Shown: positions 34,913 through 47,208, counted from the first letter of the stretch. The stretch is DNA of 64,000 nt from Ulota crispa (GCA_963920765.1 OY987243.1:30937060-31001059), one strand, 5' to 3'. A program made the numbers and translations. Notes: a model not told the origin generated them from the sequence alone.

Positions 34913-35789
34913 TCACTTATGGGGGAATGTGTAGAAAGGTAGGAAGAAAAGTTTTTTTTTGAAAATCCAATCACAGATCTTGCCCAAGACTATAAAAGTA
35001 CTTGTGGGAAAAGAATTAGCTTGTTTCAAATGGAGAGTGAGATATTGACATCTGAAGTGAAGAAAAAAAAGTTTTTTTCTTCTTGCCCAAATTTCAGAAG
35101 TCTTTAATGGCTTCTAAAGCAAAAAAATTTACTCTGCACAAAGTTTAGGATTAATTATTCCATGTAGAAAACCAAGTTGTGTTACTTGTATGTGTTGGAG
35201 AATTTTCAAATGAATTGAAGGTGTACAGCATACTTCAAAAAATCTTTGAATGCCAAAAGGTCCTAAAATTTGCAAGTTCTCTAGGCAAAATTGGAGGATT
35301 TCTGTAAAATTTAGAAAATGGACTACGTTAATCTAAATAGTGATAGGCAAGGGCTCTTAGCTCACTGCAATTTGGAACAAAATGAACTAAAAAACAAATA
35401 CATACACTGCTTAAAAATGAAAGTATCAAATTTTACAAGGGGCAAATGGAATGGAGGGTTGGGAGTCCCCCTAGATGGGCTTCTACCACTCCACTTCCCT
35501 TTGCCTAGGTGTCCACACCTTGTGTCTATAAGGGTTGACCCTTTTTGGAGTCAAAACCCACTTACAAAGGAGAGGCCCTACCACTAGTAGAAAATTCAGT
35601 ACAAAATCAACAAAATTTCAACCAAAAATTGTTGATTTTTTTTGTGGATTTGGTCAAGTTGATTTCGATACTTTTTTGTTGATTTTTTGTTGATTTTTTG
35701 TTGATTATTTATTGCTTTTTGTTAATTTTATGTTATTTTTCATGTATTTTATGTTGTTCAATTCTATTTATTTTAAATTTTAAATTTTT

Positions 35790-35975
35790 TTTTCATAGAT
35801 TTCTTTTTTTTATAAAACATTTTTCTAAGGGCCGGGCAATTGCCCATGCCTTCGGGTAGCTGCCTGAACTGCCGAGCAGGGCTATCGGCAGTGGGGTTTG
35901 AACCCCCCACCTTTGGGCTCACACTCCACAACTCTACCACATTTCCAAAAACCACTAGAGTATGTGCACACACAT
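35790..35975 (-). mobile_element. tRNA-derived SINE
   Basis: On the minus strand a perfect Pol III A box (TGGTAGAGTTG, 35939-35929) is followed 35 bases later by a B box (GGTTCAAACCC, 35904-35894), one change from the GGTTCGANNCC consensus. A GC-rich body and an A-rich, pol III-terminator-like tail follow (35783-35820). This layout fits a tRNA-derived SINE rather than a functional tRNA, because the acceptor stem does not pair. The GC content stands out sharply from the AT-rich host element. Confidence 0.7.
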
Positions 35976-36481
35976 ACGTGCACAATAGAATCATGATACT
36001 ATTTGTACATTAAATGTTCATGTTTTTAGTAACCCAATAGACTTTGGAGGCTATTTTGGTCCATTAAAGGACTTTTTTCAAAAATCTTAGAACTAAAAAA
36101 AGTTGGTAAATGTATTTTACTTTCACCTCCAACAATTTTTTTGGATTTCAATCTTTTTATCAAAAGTTACAAGCTAAAATCAGAGAAGGTGTTTAGATTT
36201 TTTTTTAAAATTGTTTATTTCCATCCTTTTGATTTTGTTTATAAATTTTTATTGGAATTCACAAATCTCAAAAGGATTGTTGCAGGCAAAGGTTGGATTC
36301 ATTAATAATTATTATTTAGTGCTAGTTTTTTTGTAAAAAGAATTTTATTCTGTTAAAATAACCTCCATAGTTTGATAGCTTTATATAACATGAAATCGTA
36401 AAAAGTTACGGAATTAAAACCTTGCAATTACAAAATCCAAATTCTATAGACTTTTGAATAGTTTTGGATATTTTTTGAAGG

Positions 36482-36886
36482 TATTAATATGTGAACCACA
36501 CCCTTTGAACTATTGTACCACACCCCCGGGGTAAATTTTAGATTTCTACCATCAAAAATTTGAGTTTGAGAATTTTGAATTCAAATTTGGACTTAGAGAC
36601 CATGATATTGTCTAGGGCCATAAAAAAAGTTGCAATTCAACAACACCCAATGAAAAAGCTTATCTTTTTTTACAAATAAAAGTAAAATTAACAATTTTCT
36701 CCCTAACTAAATTTTTTCATTGGGTGTTGTTGAACTGCAACTTTTATTATGGTTCTAGACAATACCATGGTCTCTAAGTCCAAATATGAATTCAAAATTT
36801 CAAATTCAGCTTTTTGATGGTAGAAATCTAAAATTTATCCCAGGGTGTGGTATAGTAATTGGAAGGGTGTGGTACACATATCAATT
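36482..36886. repeat. Hairpin MITE inside the small CACTA element
   Basis: Long inverted arms: ATATGTGAACCACACCCTT at the left mirrors AAGGGTGTGGTACACATAT at the right, and TTCAACAACACCCAATGAA near 36638 mirrors TTCATTGGGTGTTGTTGAA near 36717. Almost the whole unit pairs. Non-coding. Confidence 0.8.
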
Positions 36887-37835
36887 CCCATCTTTTAAAG
36901 CTTATAAAAGTATTATATAAGATTATTATTTTTTTAATTCATTTGGTTAGTAATAGAAGGAAAAAAATACTAAAAATACCCTTTAAGTTTTTCAAAATAT
37001 CAAGTTTATGCCAAAAATATTTGAAACATAAAAAATATTCTTTATTTTTTGTAGGAATATCAATTATACTCCTATTATTTTGGAAAAATAATAAAAATGC
37101 TCTTCTATTTTGAAATGTTAAATATATCCTTGAGTTATTTGAAATGTAAAAATCACCTTTGGTTTCTTGTAAGAATTTGCATTAAACTATACACTTGGTT
37201 ATCATTTAACACAAAGATATAAATAATTTAAAATAGTTGAGGAGCATTTTTAATATTTTCCCAATATATTAGAAGCATTGTTGATATTTAGGCAAAAAGG
37301 AAAGATATTTTTGGTATTTTTAATCCTTGAGGGACATATATGATTTTTTCAAAGAATTGAAGAGCATCTTTTGTATTTGTTTGTAAAGAAATTTTGGGAT
37401 TTAAAACAACAAAATGTTGTATTTTTTATATAAAATTTTGTTGAATTAGTGAAGTTGTGTACAAAAGTGTCCAGATCAACAGAAAACTGTTGATTTTTTT
37501 GTTATTAAGGTCATGTTTTTACTTGACTTTAAAAGCTGCTAATTTTAAATCTAACCAAATTGTGAAAAGTAATGAAAATAAAACTAGTCAATGTACACTC
37601 AAACTTCTAAAAGATTTTTTTTTTTTGAAACTTCTTTCATTTTTTAAAACTTCAAAACATTTTAATGAGGTCCAAAAAGATTCTAGAAAGATTTTAAAAA
37701 CAAACGTAAACTGTTGTAATAGCTTTTTTATTAAAAATATTTTGAAGTATTTTAATGAATTACAAAAAGATTCCTAAAGGACTCTAATTTAGTATAAGAG
37801 ATTCTATTTCTATAAATATTTTGAAGTACTTTAAC

Positions 37836-38600
37836 AAATTTCATAAAGATTTTAAAAGATTCTCAAAGATTCCAAATAGGTTCTTGGAAATTCTCAAAGA
37901 TTCTCAAAGATTTTTAAAATTTCAAAAAAGATTCTCAAAAGATTCACAAAGATTCCCAAAGAATCTTAAAGATTCTCAAAGCTTCTCAAAGCTTCCAAGA
38001 AGATTCTAAGATTATTCTTAAAGATTTTCAAAAATTCTCAAAAAATTTCAAAATTCCTAGAACATTTCCAAAGATTCTCAAATATTCCAAACTATTCTTA
38101 AAGATTCTCAAGAATTCTCAAATATTCCTAAAAGATTTTCAAAGATTCCAAGAAGATTTTCAAAGATTCTAAGAAGATTCTCAAAGATTCCAAAAAAACT
38201 TGAAAAGATTTCCAAAGATTTCCAAAGATTTTCAAGGATTCCTAAAAGATTCTCAAAGATTATCAAAGATTCTCAATTGTCCTCAAACATTCTCAAAGAT
38301 TCCAAAAAAACTTGAAAAGATTTCCAAAGATTCCTAAAAGATTCTCAAAGATTTTCAAAGATTCTCAATTGTCCTCAAACATTCTCAAAGATTCCAAAAA
38401 AACTTGAAAAGATTCCCAAAGATTTCCAAAGATTCTCAAAGATTCTTTAAAGATTCTCAAAGATCTAAGAAGATTCTCAAAGATTCTAAAATCTTGAAAA
38501 GATTCTTAAATATTCTTAAAATCCTAAAAAGATTCTCAATGATTTCCAAAAGATTCTTAAAGATTCTTAAAGATTCCTAAAAGATTTCCAAAAGATATCA
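37836..38600. repeat. Minisatellite of AAAGATTCTC-type units
   Basis: Some 70-80 degenerate units of about 9-11 bases (AAAGATTCTC, AAAGATTCC, AAAAGATT). A higher-order repeat of roughly 110 bases containing CAATTGTCCTCAAACATTC is visible at about 38190-38400. It occupies the right third of the small CACTA element. Spacers are not unique and repeat units are degenerate, so this is not a CRISPR array. Confidence 0.9.
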
Positions 38601-38971
38601 AAATTTCTGTTGATTTAGATAATGGTGTCCAAATCAACAAAACGTATTTAGTTTTTTACAGAATTCTGTTAAATTAGTCAATTAGCGTGGGCAAGTGCCC
38701 AAACCAATAAGAAACTGTTGGTTTTCTATTGTTTTGGACGGAGTTTTCTACTAGTGTACCCAAACTGCCCCTCCTCCCCTATTTTTGATATATTCTTGCA
38801 TAACTTCTTCATTGAATGTCAAAATGAAGAAAAAATTAGATGTCCACGTAGGTCATTGAATTCCCCATCTTTGACAAAAGTTTCAAAAAACCATACAAAG
38901 TAATTTAGTTATAGGTATGTGCCCAAAATCCCATTTGTCCCCCAAGGAGACATTGGTCTTTTAGGGGTTAA

Positions 38972-39457
38972 AGTGAGATACATGACGGGATAGATAACAC
39001 TATCCATCATAGGTTTTAAATTTCATTATTGGTGTGGTATACCATTGCCAAAACATGTACAAGTTGAATTAGACGAAATTTGGTAAAATTTAATAGCTTT
39101 TTTGGCTTTTTGCAAATTGCTTGTGGATCCCACATTTGCACAAGATTTTTGCTTGGTATGTTGATTAAAAGTATTTGAGGACCTAGAGTGGAAAATTTTA
39201 GATTTTTTTGATGTATAAGGATCTTGACAAGAATAAGAGTAAGAATTTGTTCTTATTTTGGAATTTTTGTGTGTTGTCTTTTTCCATGGCTCTAGACTAA
39301 AGCAAAGTTTTTGAATCTTTATAGATGAACTCAAAATTCTCAAATTTAATATTTTGATGGTGAATATCAAAAATATAATTTGGTTTGTGAAGTGATTTTG
39401 AGCTTTTCTACTAGGCCCACACTTATATTTTGCAGTATGCCAAGCCTAGTATTGTAA
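38972..39457. other. Spacer between nested elements
   Basis: AT-rich, no gene. The ORF at 39026-39370 (-) has no recognisable features. Confidence 0.45.
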
Positions 39458-40423
39458 CACTACTAGAAATCTTGCATTTTATGACTGCTAGAAATGACTT
39501 CTTCTGGTCTTTTTTTAAATCATGTCACTAGGGGGGGCTCCGTGTCACAATCTGGAAGATCTCACTCAAAAGTGTCATCGACTTTTAGTCGCATTTCAGG
39601 GCAGTTGTATCAGCAAGTCAGATACAATAGAGGTAATTTATGGGTGCCCAAGGTATACGGTTCACTTGTTTTTTACCTTTGGGTGCCCAAGCAGCAGATT
39701 GGACATGATCTTAAATTGCTAGAGATCTGTAACAGGGTCAGTTAATCGACCTGACATTACCTCTGACTTCCAACGATGTGTCATATCATGAGATGTTCGG
39801 CAATAACTCTGACAGATGCACTTTTAGATTTATTTATTCAAATGGGTGCATTTTGATTGGTTTAGGGTTGTCCTCTAACAAGTAGTGATGTGGACAAGGT
39901 TTAGGGTGACTTCTTGTCACATGAGATGTGACTTTGTCTAGTCATACCATTGCTAAGTAGATATGGTCATGTATTAGGGTACTCCGGTGAATGTGACTAT
40001 GCTGTTTGAATATTAATGTGGCATGTCTCATAGTTCATTGCTCTTAGCAGTCACATATGTCAGATAATGCATTTCTTTTTTGTTAATGTACGCCTACTTA
40101 TAACTGTCATGAGGGTCAATTCTTGTTAGCAGTAGTCTTACTTTCGATGGTCACTGTGGTCATGTTTAGGGTTCATTTGGCGTTCAGTATTTTCTAGTGA
40201 TTTCCGTAGGCTGTATGCCACCCAGAGCATTACCACCGAAAGCCTAGGAATGGGGTTAAGAATATAGGGCATACTCTACTTGCACTACATACATACTGCA
40301 CTCTCCTCTAATTCATCAAAACAATGCATATTATTAGCGTCCAAACCCACGGTCATGTACACAAATAGTTCATTGTTTACATTGTGTGCTTCCCAATCCT
40401 GGCATCGATAACAAAATGCCCCA

Positions 40424-40783
40424 TCACTCCAAAAGTGGTGCCACACCCTCCATGCACCACTTTGTTATAGAGTGCCGTGCATCCTTGAGGCGCTCCATAA
40501 GCGAGTCGTCTCTGCTGTTCCCCTTGTAGAGAAGGGTGTCCTCTTGCCTTGGAATGATCCAGTCCAACGACACTGACAAATTGATGTCCTCAATGAGTCT
40601 ATCGTGCGGCTGTCCTCCTGCAAGGCTAACTACAGTTCCATGTGCAAAAACAGTCTCTGTGGCGTTGTTGTTGTCATCGATGTCATATAACTGCACCTTT
40701 GCACCTACGGCCACAGACATATGTTTAGGGTCTTGATTTCCGGCAAAATTCTTGTCTGGCTCTGGTGCTTCCTCATTCAAATC
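40424..40783 (-). CDS. Transposase_23-type (TNP1/EnSpm) domain exon
   Basis: A terminal exon of about 120 codons following a clean acceptor (TATGTGCAG|GATTTG). The core VAVGAKVQLYD ... VFAHGTVVSLAGG matches the small domain of TNP1/EnSpm proteins (Pfam Transposase_23), typically found at the C-terminus of the accessory CACTA protein analogous to TNPA. Such proteins bind subterminal repeats and assist or regulate transposition. It ends at a stop near the left terminus of the element. Upstream exons are likely among the minus-strand frames between 40925 and 44793. The frame is intact here. Confidence 0.65.
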   Translation of the reverse strand, partial: DLNEEAPEPDKNFAGNQDPKHMSVAVGAKVQLYDIDDNNNATETVFAHGTVVSLAGGQPHDRLIEDINLSVSLDWIIPRQEDTLLYKGNSRDDSLMERLKDARHSITKWCMEGVAPLLE

Positions 40784-40923
40784 CTGCACATATACGCATC
40801 CAATTTGACGACAATTACAGAAAAAAAAAGAATACTCTAACATCGGCATTTTACAACCCACTGATTTGACTGCCACAAGTCATTCATCATCGACTATGAC
40901 TACCGTTAGTCATAAATCATAGT

Positions 40924-43900
40924 CACAATGCGTCTTTCAGCTGCTCTTTCCAAACAACAGTTAAAAGATAGGGCTGGTTGCACGGAAAGCCTACAACAAT
41001 ATGAACGGCCACTGCCTTCGTCATTGTGTCCCTGAGATTTGTGATGCAAAAGACAAGGTCGGACGGATTCTGAGCAAGGGCCTCAAATGGTGCTATAGCA
41101 TTCTTCAAGAATTTTTTCCTCCTCCAACAAAGGGTTCCACTTCCGAGGGTTGAAGACGTTCTTGTTGGGAGACAAAAGCAATAGCTCTAGAGTCCCAATC
41201 TACTTGGAGTACTCGAACCTCTCTGTATTTAGGGTCTGGAATGTTGTGGAATATGTTGTACACGTCTCTAATGCTGCCACCAACTTCCTCACCCCACAAG
41301 GAGCTCCACTTTATCCCAGTCCCCACTATAAAAAAATTTGCTACTTGCTGGAGGAGGGCTTGATCTAAAGGGGACTAGATTCCCACGTCAAAACTCTTCT
41401 ACAATTCAATCAAGAAGGGCCCACACCCACTCTGACGTTTGATTTTCACCTTATGATTTTTCTCACAAAGTGTAGGAAGATTTGGTCTCCACTCTTGCCC
41501 ATCGTGTAGCGGCCGCACATCACACAAAAATCCAACAACATTTAGAACAATAACCTTGTAACGAGGATCCTTGAAAATCCTCACTGGTGGATACATCAAC
41601 CTTGACACCACCTTCTTCTTTGCTACGGGGCTAACCCTTGTAGCACACTTCTTTTGTGTTCTCCCTGCCGTAGGGCTCTCCTGCGTTCCTCCTACGCGAA
41701 CTTCGACACCCTTGCACATAGTCCTCTCCCTCCCACCCTGCGATAATCATCCATGTCACTTTTTCAGTGATGGTAGGGTTTAGGGTGTCACTTACAATAT
41801 TCAGTGGCGCACATACCACATTATCAATGCCCATAGTTCCATTTCTCCTCGAAGCAAAACATGCTTTCTTGGGATGATGTATGAAACACTAACAAACGCA
41901 GTGACATTATAGATATGACTGCACGCAGTCATACGTACAATCATAAAGCTAACACTGTCATTACAAGTATTGTTTTACCGCCCAAGTGAGCACAGATGTG
42001 CAATAACAATGCACATCATCCTCAACAAGAAAACATAGTGCTTAAGGGCTCAATAAGGGGTTCAGGGACCTTTGCCTGCGCCGATGGCCTTTCTGTCTGC
42101 TCCACAGCTCTCTTGCTAACCAACTCCCTGCATATCTTGGGGCGATTTTCCTCCACTGTTGGCTTTCCTTGCCCTCCTTTCTTAGGCTTGGGCTCCACTC
42201 TAAATAGATGTTCTACAAGCACACATTTTATTCTTCCTACTAATTAAGCTGGACTCACCAAATATTCTAACTCAAGAAACATTGACGCTTGTTTCTTGAA
42301 CCAAAAAAACCACCTACGTTCCTAATTCTAACAGACTGGAATTTGACAAGAACAGTAGTCCATGCATATCCTTCAAAAAATTGGAGGAAAGGCCTTAATT
42401 TCAAATGTAATAACGGGAATCTAACCTCAATAAATCATCCACAGCAAGAAAGATAGATACAACATAGATACAAGCAAACACTTCAATATCCAGAATGAAC
42501 GTCCTAGACATTCAAAAGATTTACAATCCACAAACATAAATGGCATAATTGGAAATTGACAACCTAAGCATTCTTGAAGTTGACAATAGTAAAATTGCAC
42601 AACACTACTAATCATCAACCATCAACACAACAAAGACAAGTGCAAGGACTTAAAGCTCCCTACTGTATAATAGAACCTCATTCCATACAAAACAACAAGA
42701 ATTGTGAATCCAAACACTGCAAGTGTGTACATTACACAATTCCAAAACAACAATCTCCACCTCAAGAGTATACTAAATACACAAACACAAACACGGTACC
42801 AACTGCCCACTACTCATTTTCTCTACTAAGAATTGAAAACTAGCACAAGACTGTTACTCGCCACATAAGACCATAGTGAAGGTGACCAAAAAGATTTATA
42901 CCTTGCTCGTTGAAGAATACAAGGTTCCCTCTAGCAGACACTACATCATCAACCACGCACCCAAATAAAATATATGTTTCTAGCACATTATTTCAAGCAA
43001 AGGAATATGACCCTACAGATAATCTCCACTCCGCATATACCAATCACAAGGACCAAAATCCAAGCCTTCAATCTCTCTCATGATTATTTTGGACATACCA
43101 AAACTCCCATGATACAAACTTTAGCAAAACAAGGTCATACACAATTACAGTAATACCCCAAAAGAAAATAGTAACTTTACAAAGGACTCTAATTGAATAA
43201 TGACCAACAACAGAGACTCAAAAGCACATGTTTGAAGCTACAAAAACAGAAGTTCAGCAGAAAGTGCACTCCAAGTCCATGGAAGTCAATAGAAAAAACG
43301 CTCATGCTTGCGGTACAAACATACTACTCAAAATTGTCAGCTCGCAAAATACTCCTTTCCAACAATTTTGACACTGGAAGGCCATAACACTCCCTAGTCC
43401 CATTTCAAAAAAAGCACTTAGTAGCAAACTTCTTTGCGTTACTTTCTCCACCAGAGGAATTGTCCTTTGCAACCTCCTCTGTCGCATGACTCTTTTGCCT
43501 CCCTGCCTCCTTTAGCACCTTATTGTTGGAGCAGCCTTGCAAAATCTCCACTTTGGCATATATTGGTGCAACTTCTTTCGGAGCCAACATACGGTGCAGT
43601 GCGACTTGGGAAGTAGTGATGACCTTCTCTCTAGTAGCCACTACACCCTTTGCAAAAGAAAGAGGCTCCGTGCTCAGCATGGCCCCTTGTCCTACAAACT
43701 TCTTTTTATGTCGATCAATCTAGAGATTTGGATGCTTATGTTGTCTTTGAGGGCGGTGAAATAAGTCTGCAATTGCACCATCGCTGTGTCTTCCCACGTT
43801 GCTCCTGATACAAGGCCTCCATGGCTTTCCTGGCCACGTTCTTTACATCTTCTAGGGTTTGTAGATCCAGTACCTACCTCCACTTTTGTAGAAGGGTGTG

Positions 43901-44793
43901 ACAATTCCATCGCCTGCAAAAGGCAAAACTGCAGACTGTCAAGGAAAGAAGTTATATGATTGTAGATGATCATGCAACAATCAATTGCCATGTGAGTGAC
44001 TACTAGGACCTTAGTAATACTTGAAAGTGATAACTCAAAAACCCAAAACTACGACAACTGCAAATACGTACTAAACTTCGGTCTTAGAGTTGCAATACAA
44101 ATTGCATGCTAGGGTTAAGGTGCATTCAATCTCCATTTTGCAACTACAACTACCGCACTTAAAGGCACAGAGGGGTGTATGCAAGACCAAAAAAGGGATT
44201 AAAAGGGGGGGGTGAATCTGACTCACCAGTCACGATTGCATAGAGGCCTCTGATGGGCTTGACTGAGTCTTGGACTCTAGGGTCCGTCGTGCAGTCTTCA
44301 TCAACTTGGATTGAACAAAATTTTCAAGTTCACCAATTTTCTTCTTGAATCTCTTGGCGTGGATAGGCTTGACGTACGTTGGAATGGGGCTTCTTTTATC
44401 CAGGAACTTCTTCATGTTCGACTTCTTCGTCTTCATCTGCTTCTTTAAAATGTTCAAGAACATCTTCTTTGGCACGTCCCCAAGGCCACTCCAATACTCA
44501 AATAGGGCCGCCATCTTTTCCTTAATGGCAAGAAGGAACGCTCTAGGATGACTGTCAAAGTTATTATTTTCTCACTCCAAATTCTGGGACAATCCACGGA
44601 GCTTTGTCAACTACTTTGACCACTTTCTTCCAACAGGCTTACCATCTTTATCGATGCTCACCCAATCAAGGGGTCGTGGCGCCACCGCTTGATCTGCCTC
44701 CCTTTTGCTGGCTTCTTTAACGCATGCGTTTTTTTCCCTTTTTTGTAACACTTTTGGGTGAACTTTGTCGTGTAGAGCGCGCCTTGAGAACAC
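40924..44793 (-). CDS. Probable upstream exons of the TNP1/TNPA-like gene
   Basis: A series of minus-strand open segments (44793-44611, 44514-44230, 43991-43692, 43680-43405, 42222-42022, 41719-41399, 41326-41105, 41108-40923) is rich in Lys, Glu and Arg with splice-like boundaries and lies upstream of the Transposase_23 exon. The first contains APRPLDWVSIDKDGKPVGRKW and the second is lysine-rich (MKTKKSNMKKFLDKRSP), as expected for a DNA-binding accessory protein. I cannot define exact exon joins by eye and I do not recognise each piece. Some segments contain stops and may be decayed. Confidence 0.4.
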
Positions 44794-47208
44794 GCAGGGT
44801 GTCTTGTTGCAATTGTGTGTTCCTGACTAAGAATCGTTGTCGGTGTTGATCTTCAGTCTTCAATCTTTCATTGGCCTATCTTGTGGCTAGCTCTAGCCTA
44901 ATATGACTGCTAAAATTCAGTCTCGATATCATGAGGTTTATTAGTGAAATGATCACAACTGAACTCAAAGGTCTTAGCTTCAATCTTTGATATTCCATCA
45001 TCAGATGTCTAAACCTTTGCCTCTTTGGCCTTTGCACTTGAGCAGTGCACCATCTTTGACTCTTTTCTTGTCAATTCTATGAATGTAACTTTGTTGCATT
45101 GAGCCTTATGGTCTCCTATTATGGCAAATTTTTTGTCAATCTCAATCTATTCATCCATGGTCATGTGAGTGTTCAAAGCACTCACCATCACAAACTTTGT
45201 TGTCATCTGTCTCTTTCGCTTGATAATATCAATGATTAGCTCATGAAAGTATTTCTTAGCTATGCCAAATGCTTCCCTCAATGTGAACTCGATCTTGGGG
45301 TCCAAGATCCTCTCCTCCAATATTCCCTTCATATCAATAGAGGTCTCAATGTAAGACTGAAGCTTGTAAGTATGGCTCTTCCCCTTTGACTTGCGAGAGT
45401 CTTCTTTCTCATGGCTTCTTCCGCTACCGCTAGACTGTTCCTAGTCTTTATCAGGAAGAAAATCATTTTCAGGGTGCACAGAGCTTGGGCTTTGTATCTT
45501 TGAGCGCCTTTGAATTTTGCGCCTCTGATCATTTGCAGAATCTTTCTGCGCTTGAGCCCTCTTTTTTGATGAAGACTCTTTACTATCCTCAATTTCAATT
45601 CTTCTATGCTTCTTTTCAACTGATGCCTCATAGTGATCAACGTTGGCTTGATCTCTCTCGAAAAATGCCTTGATGCTGCTTGCATCAACTGGATCTTCTC
45701 ATCCAGTTACATTTTTGATGGCTTGAGCTCTTTGCTTCATTAACGTGGTTCTTTGAGCAGGTAAAATCTCAATTGAGTGCTATTCCACCTCAATGTGGTA
45801 TAAATAAGCCTCGCGTATATATATAGAGCTAAATTGTCCTATTTTTCCCTCCATAAGCTTCTTCATCTTTTCTCTACCAAAATTGGTTTTCAATGGAGTC
45901 TTTGTAGATGAATCATGAAGCTTGCTGTCTATGAATTCAACGATGTCATCTTTTAAGGCTTTGTTGCATTTTGTGCAGTCTAAAAGGCGATGCTTGCCAT
46001 CTTATTCGCTCTTGTCACACCATATGCATTTCTAAAAAAGTGTCATCTCTCCATCAGATGGCTGAAATGAGGAAGAAGAACTAGATGCCTAAGACTTCTT
46101 CAACTCAATAAATTCCACCTTTAGTTTTTTGAAATTCTTGATGAGTTCTTCAAAAGTATTACCTTTGTTGGTCTTAGTTATCTTCAAGATAGACCTTAGA
46201 GTTGTCAATGATGATGGAGCAAAACATACTTTGAGACTTTTTGGAGCTGGAATTGAATCAGTGTCTACTTCTGCTTCAAATTCTTTTAACTTTATATGTT
46301 GTTGTTTGACCAACAAGGACAACATCTCTTCCATCTTCTTCCAATTGGTGGTAAAACCTCCTTCTGTAGTACGATCTCCAAGAAGCAAAAGAAGTCTATC
46401 CTCCAATGCAGCATCACCTACTTGAAAGAAAAATTTTGCCTTCCTAATGTTGAGGAGGCGTTTCTTTATTATGGGTAATTGAGAAAACTTCTTTTTGAAG
46501 GCCTTCAGCAGCTTATGAGTATCTATGTTATCTCCTGGCCGCTGCTCCATCCGCTCAAGAAAAGATTGCCTTGTCATCTTTTCCGTATTCTTGTCAAAAT
46601 ACTCGTCACGTAGGCGCTCAGCAAAAGCAATCCAGGTATGAACTTTTTGTGGATCACTCGCATGCGGTCACAAATGTTAGGCACAATTGCCATGTTAAAG
46701 GTAGCCATCATTCAATTCTCATTGACTTGATGCACTTCCATCTCGCAAATATAAACTCGCAAGAACTTGGTTATATTCTTGCTGTCAAATCTATCAGTCT
46801 TTACAACAACAGCTTTCAATATTTTGGTGGCCATTTGACCACCCTTGTTGGCTCGATGTTGCTTTATGAATATGCCAATGCTCCTAAGAAATCTTCTATT
46901 GGTATTTGAAGTCCACTGACACCTCTAGTAGTGGCGCTTGGAACTTCTTGAGGCAAATTAGCTCCACTAGCACTACTACTACTTGCGTCAAAAGCCTCGC
47001 TATTGTCTTTCATGTCAATAGACGCAATAATTGTCTTAAAGCTTTCTTAGTGGAAGCATCAAATGTTATGTTGAGAGGAGCGCGCCTTGAGAACACGCAT
47101 TGTGTCTTACTAAAATTGTGCATCGCTGACTAAGAATCGTCATCGGTGTTGATCTTTAGTTTTCAAATCTTCAATCTTTCATTGGTCTATCCTGTAGTTA
47201 GCTTTAGA
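44771..47208 (-). mobile_element. Gag-only LTR-like retroelement fragment
   Basis: Two direct repeats of about 125 bases flank the unit (44777-44897 and 47081-47208), sharing GAGCGCGCCTTGAGAACACGC and GACTAAGAATCGT. Between them the minus strand carries a gag-like frame. No protease, reverse transcriptase, RNase H or integrase is present. This resembles the gag-only, terminal-repeat non-autonomous elements described in plants (TR-GAG). The repeats might alternatively be internal retrotransposon repeats and not true LTRs; no target duplication was recognised. Confidence 0.45.
45147..46577 (-). pseudogene. Ty3/gypsy-type gag-like polyprotein, interrupted
   Basis: Open segments 46577-46089, 45688-45329 and 45332-45147 form one decayed reading frame with stops between. 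The N-terminal part has a helical, Lys/Leu-rich gag-like region with FLERMEQRPGDNID. A CIWC ... H-x4-C knuckle (about 46035-45990) with an in-frame stop inside, then LKTNFGREKMKKLMEG, follow. The C-terminal part has FTLREAFGIAKKYFHELI and IIKRKRQM, which I associate from memory with gag of certain Ty3/gypsy elements. A database search would be decisive. The stops make it non-functional. Confidence 0.45.

Larger units (their letters stand above)
35582..38756. mobile_element. Non-autonomous CACTA element (3.2 kb)
   Basis: Ends are CACTAGTAGAAAA at 35582 and TTTTCTACTAGTG at 38756, flanked by the three-base duplication TAC (35579-35581 and 38757-38759). Subterminal repeats of GTTGATTTTTT type are concentrated at 35625-35705 and occur inverted near the right end (CAAATCAACAAAA). 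It encodes no transposase. It contains a SINE, a hairpin MITE and a minisatellite. The large CACTA element at 39458 has different inverted ends, so a different family must have mobilised it. Confidence 0.85.
34462..38971. mobile_element. TTAA-bounded element, copy 7, with nested insertions
   Basis: TTAA|CTCCTAAAGGACCAAG on the left and TTGGTCTTTTAGGGG|TTAA on the right pair with each other and match the ends of copy 6. About 0.9 kb of its own sequence remains once the TA-MITE (34511-34912) and the CACTA element (35582-38756) are subtracted, similar in size to copy 6. It has no coding sequence of its own. Confidence 0.6.

Noticed and set aside
35894-35960. Functional tRNA gene on the minus strand
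   Set aside because: A and B boxes are present, but I could not pair an acceptor stem around them, and the GC-rich body continues into an A-rich tail, as in a SINE.
35773-35994. Minus-strand 73-codon ORF
   Set aside because: Coincides with the tRNA-derived SINE; the Pol III boxes explain the sequence better than coding.
37836-38600. CRISPR-like array
   Set aside because: Units are only about ten bases, degenerate and contiguous with no unique spacers; the context is a plant transposon.
39494-39745. ORFs near the left terminus of the large CACTA element
   Set aside because: Overlapping short frames in the subterminal region without homology or splice support.
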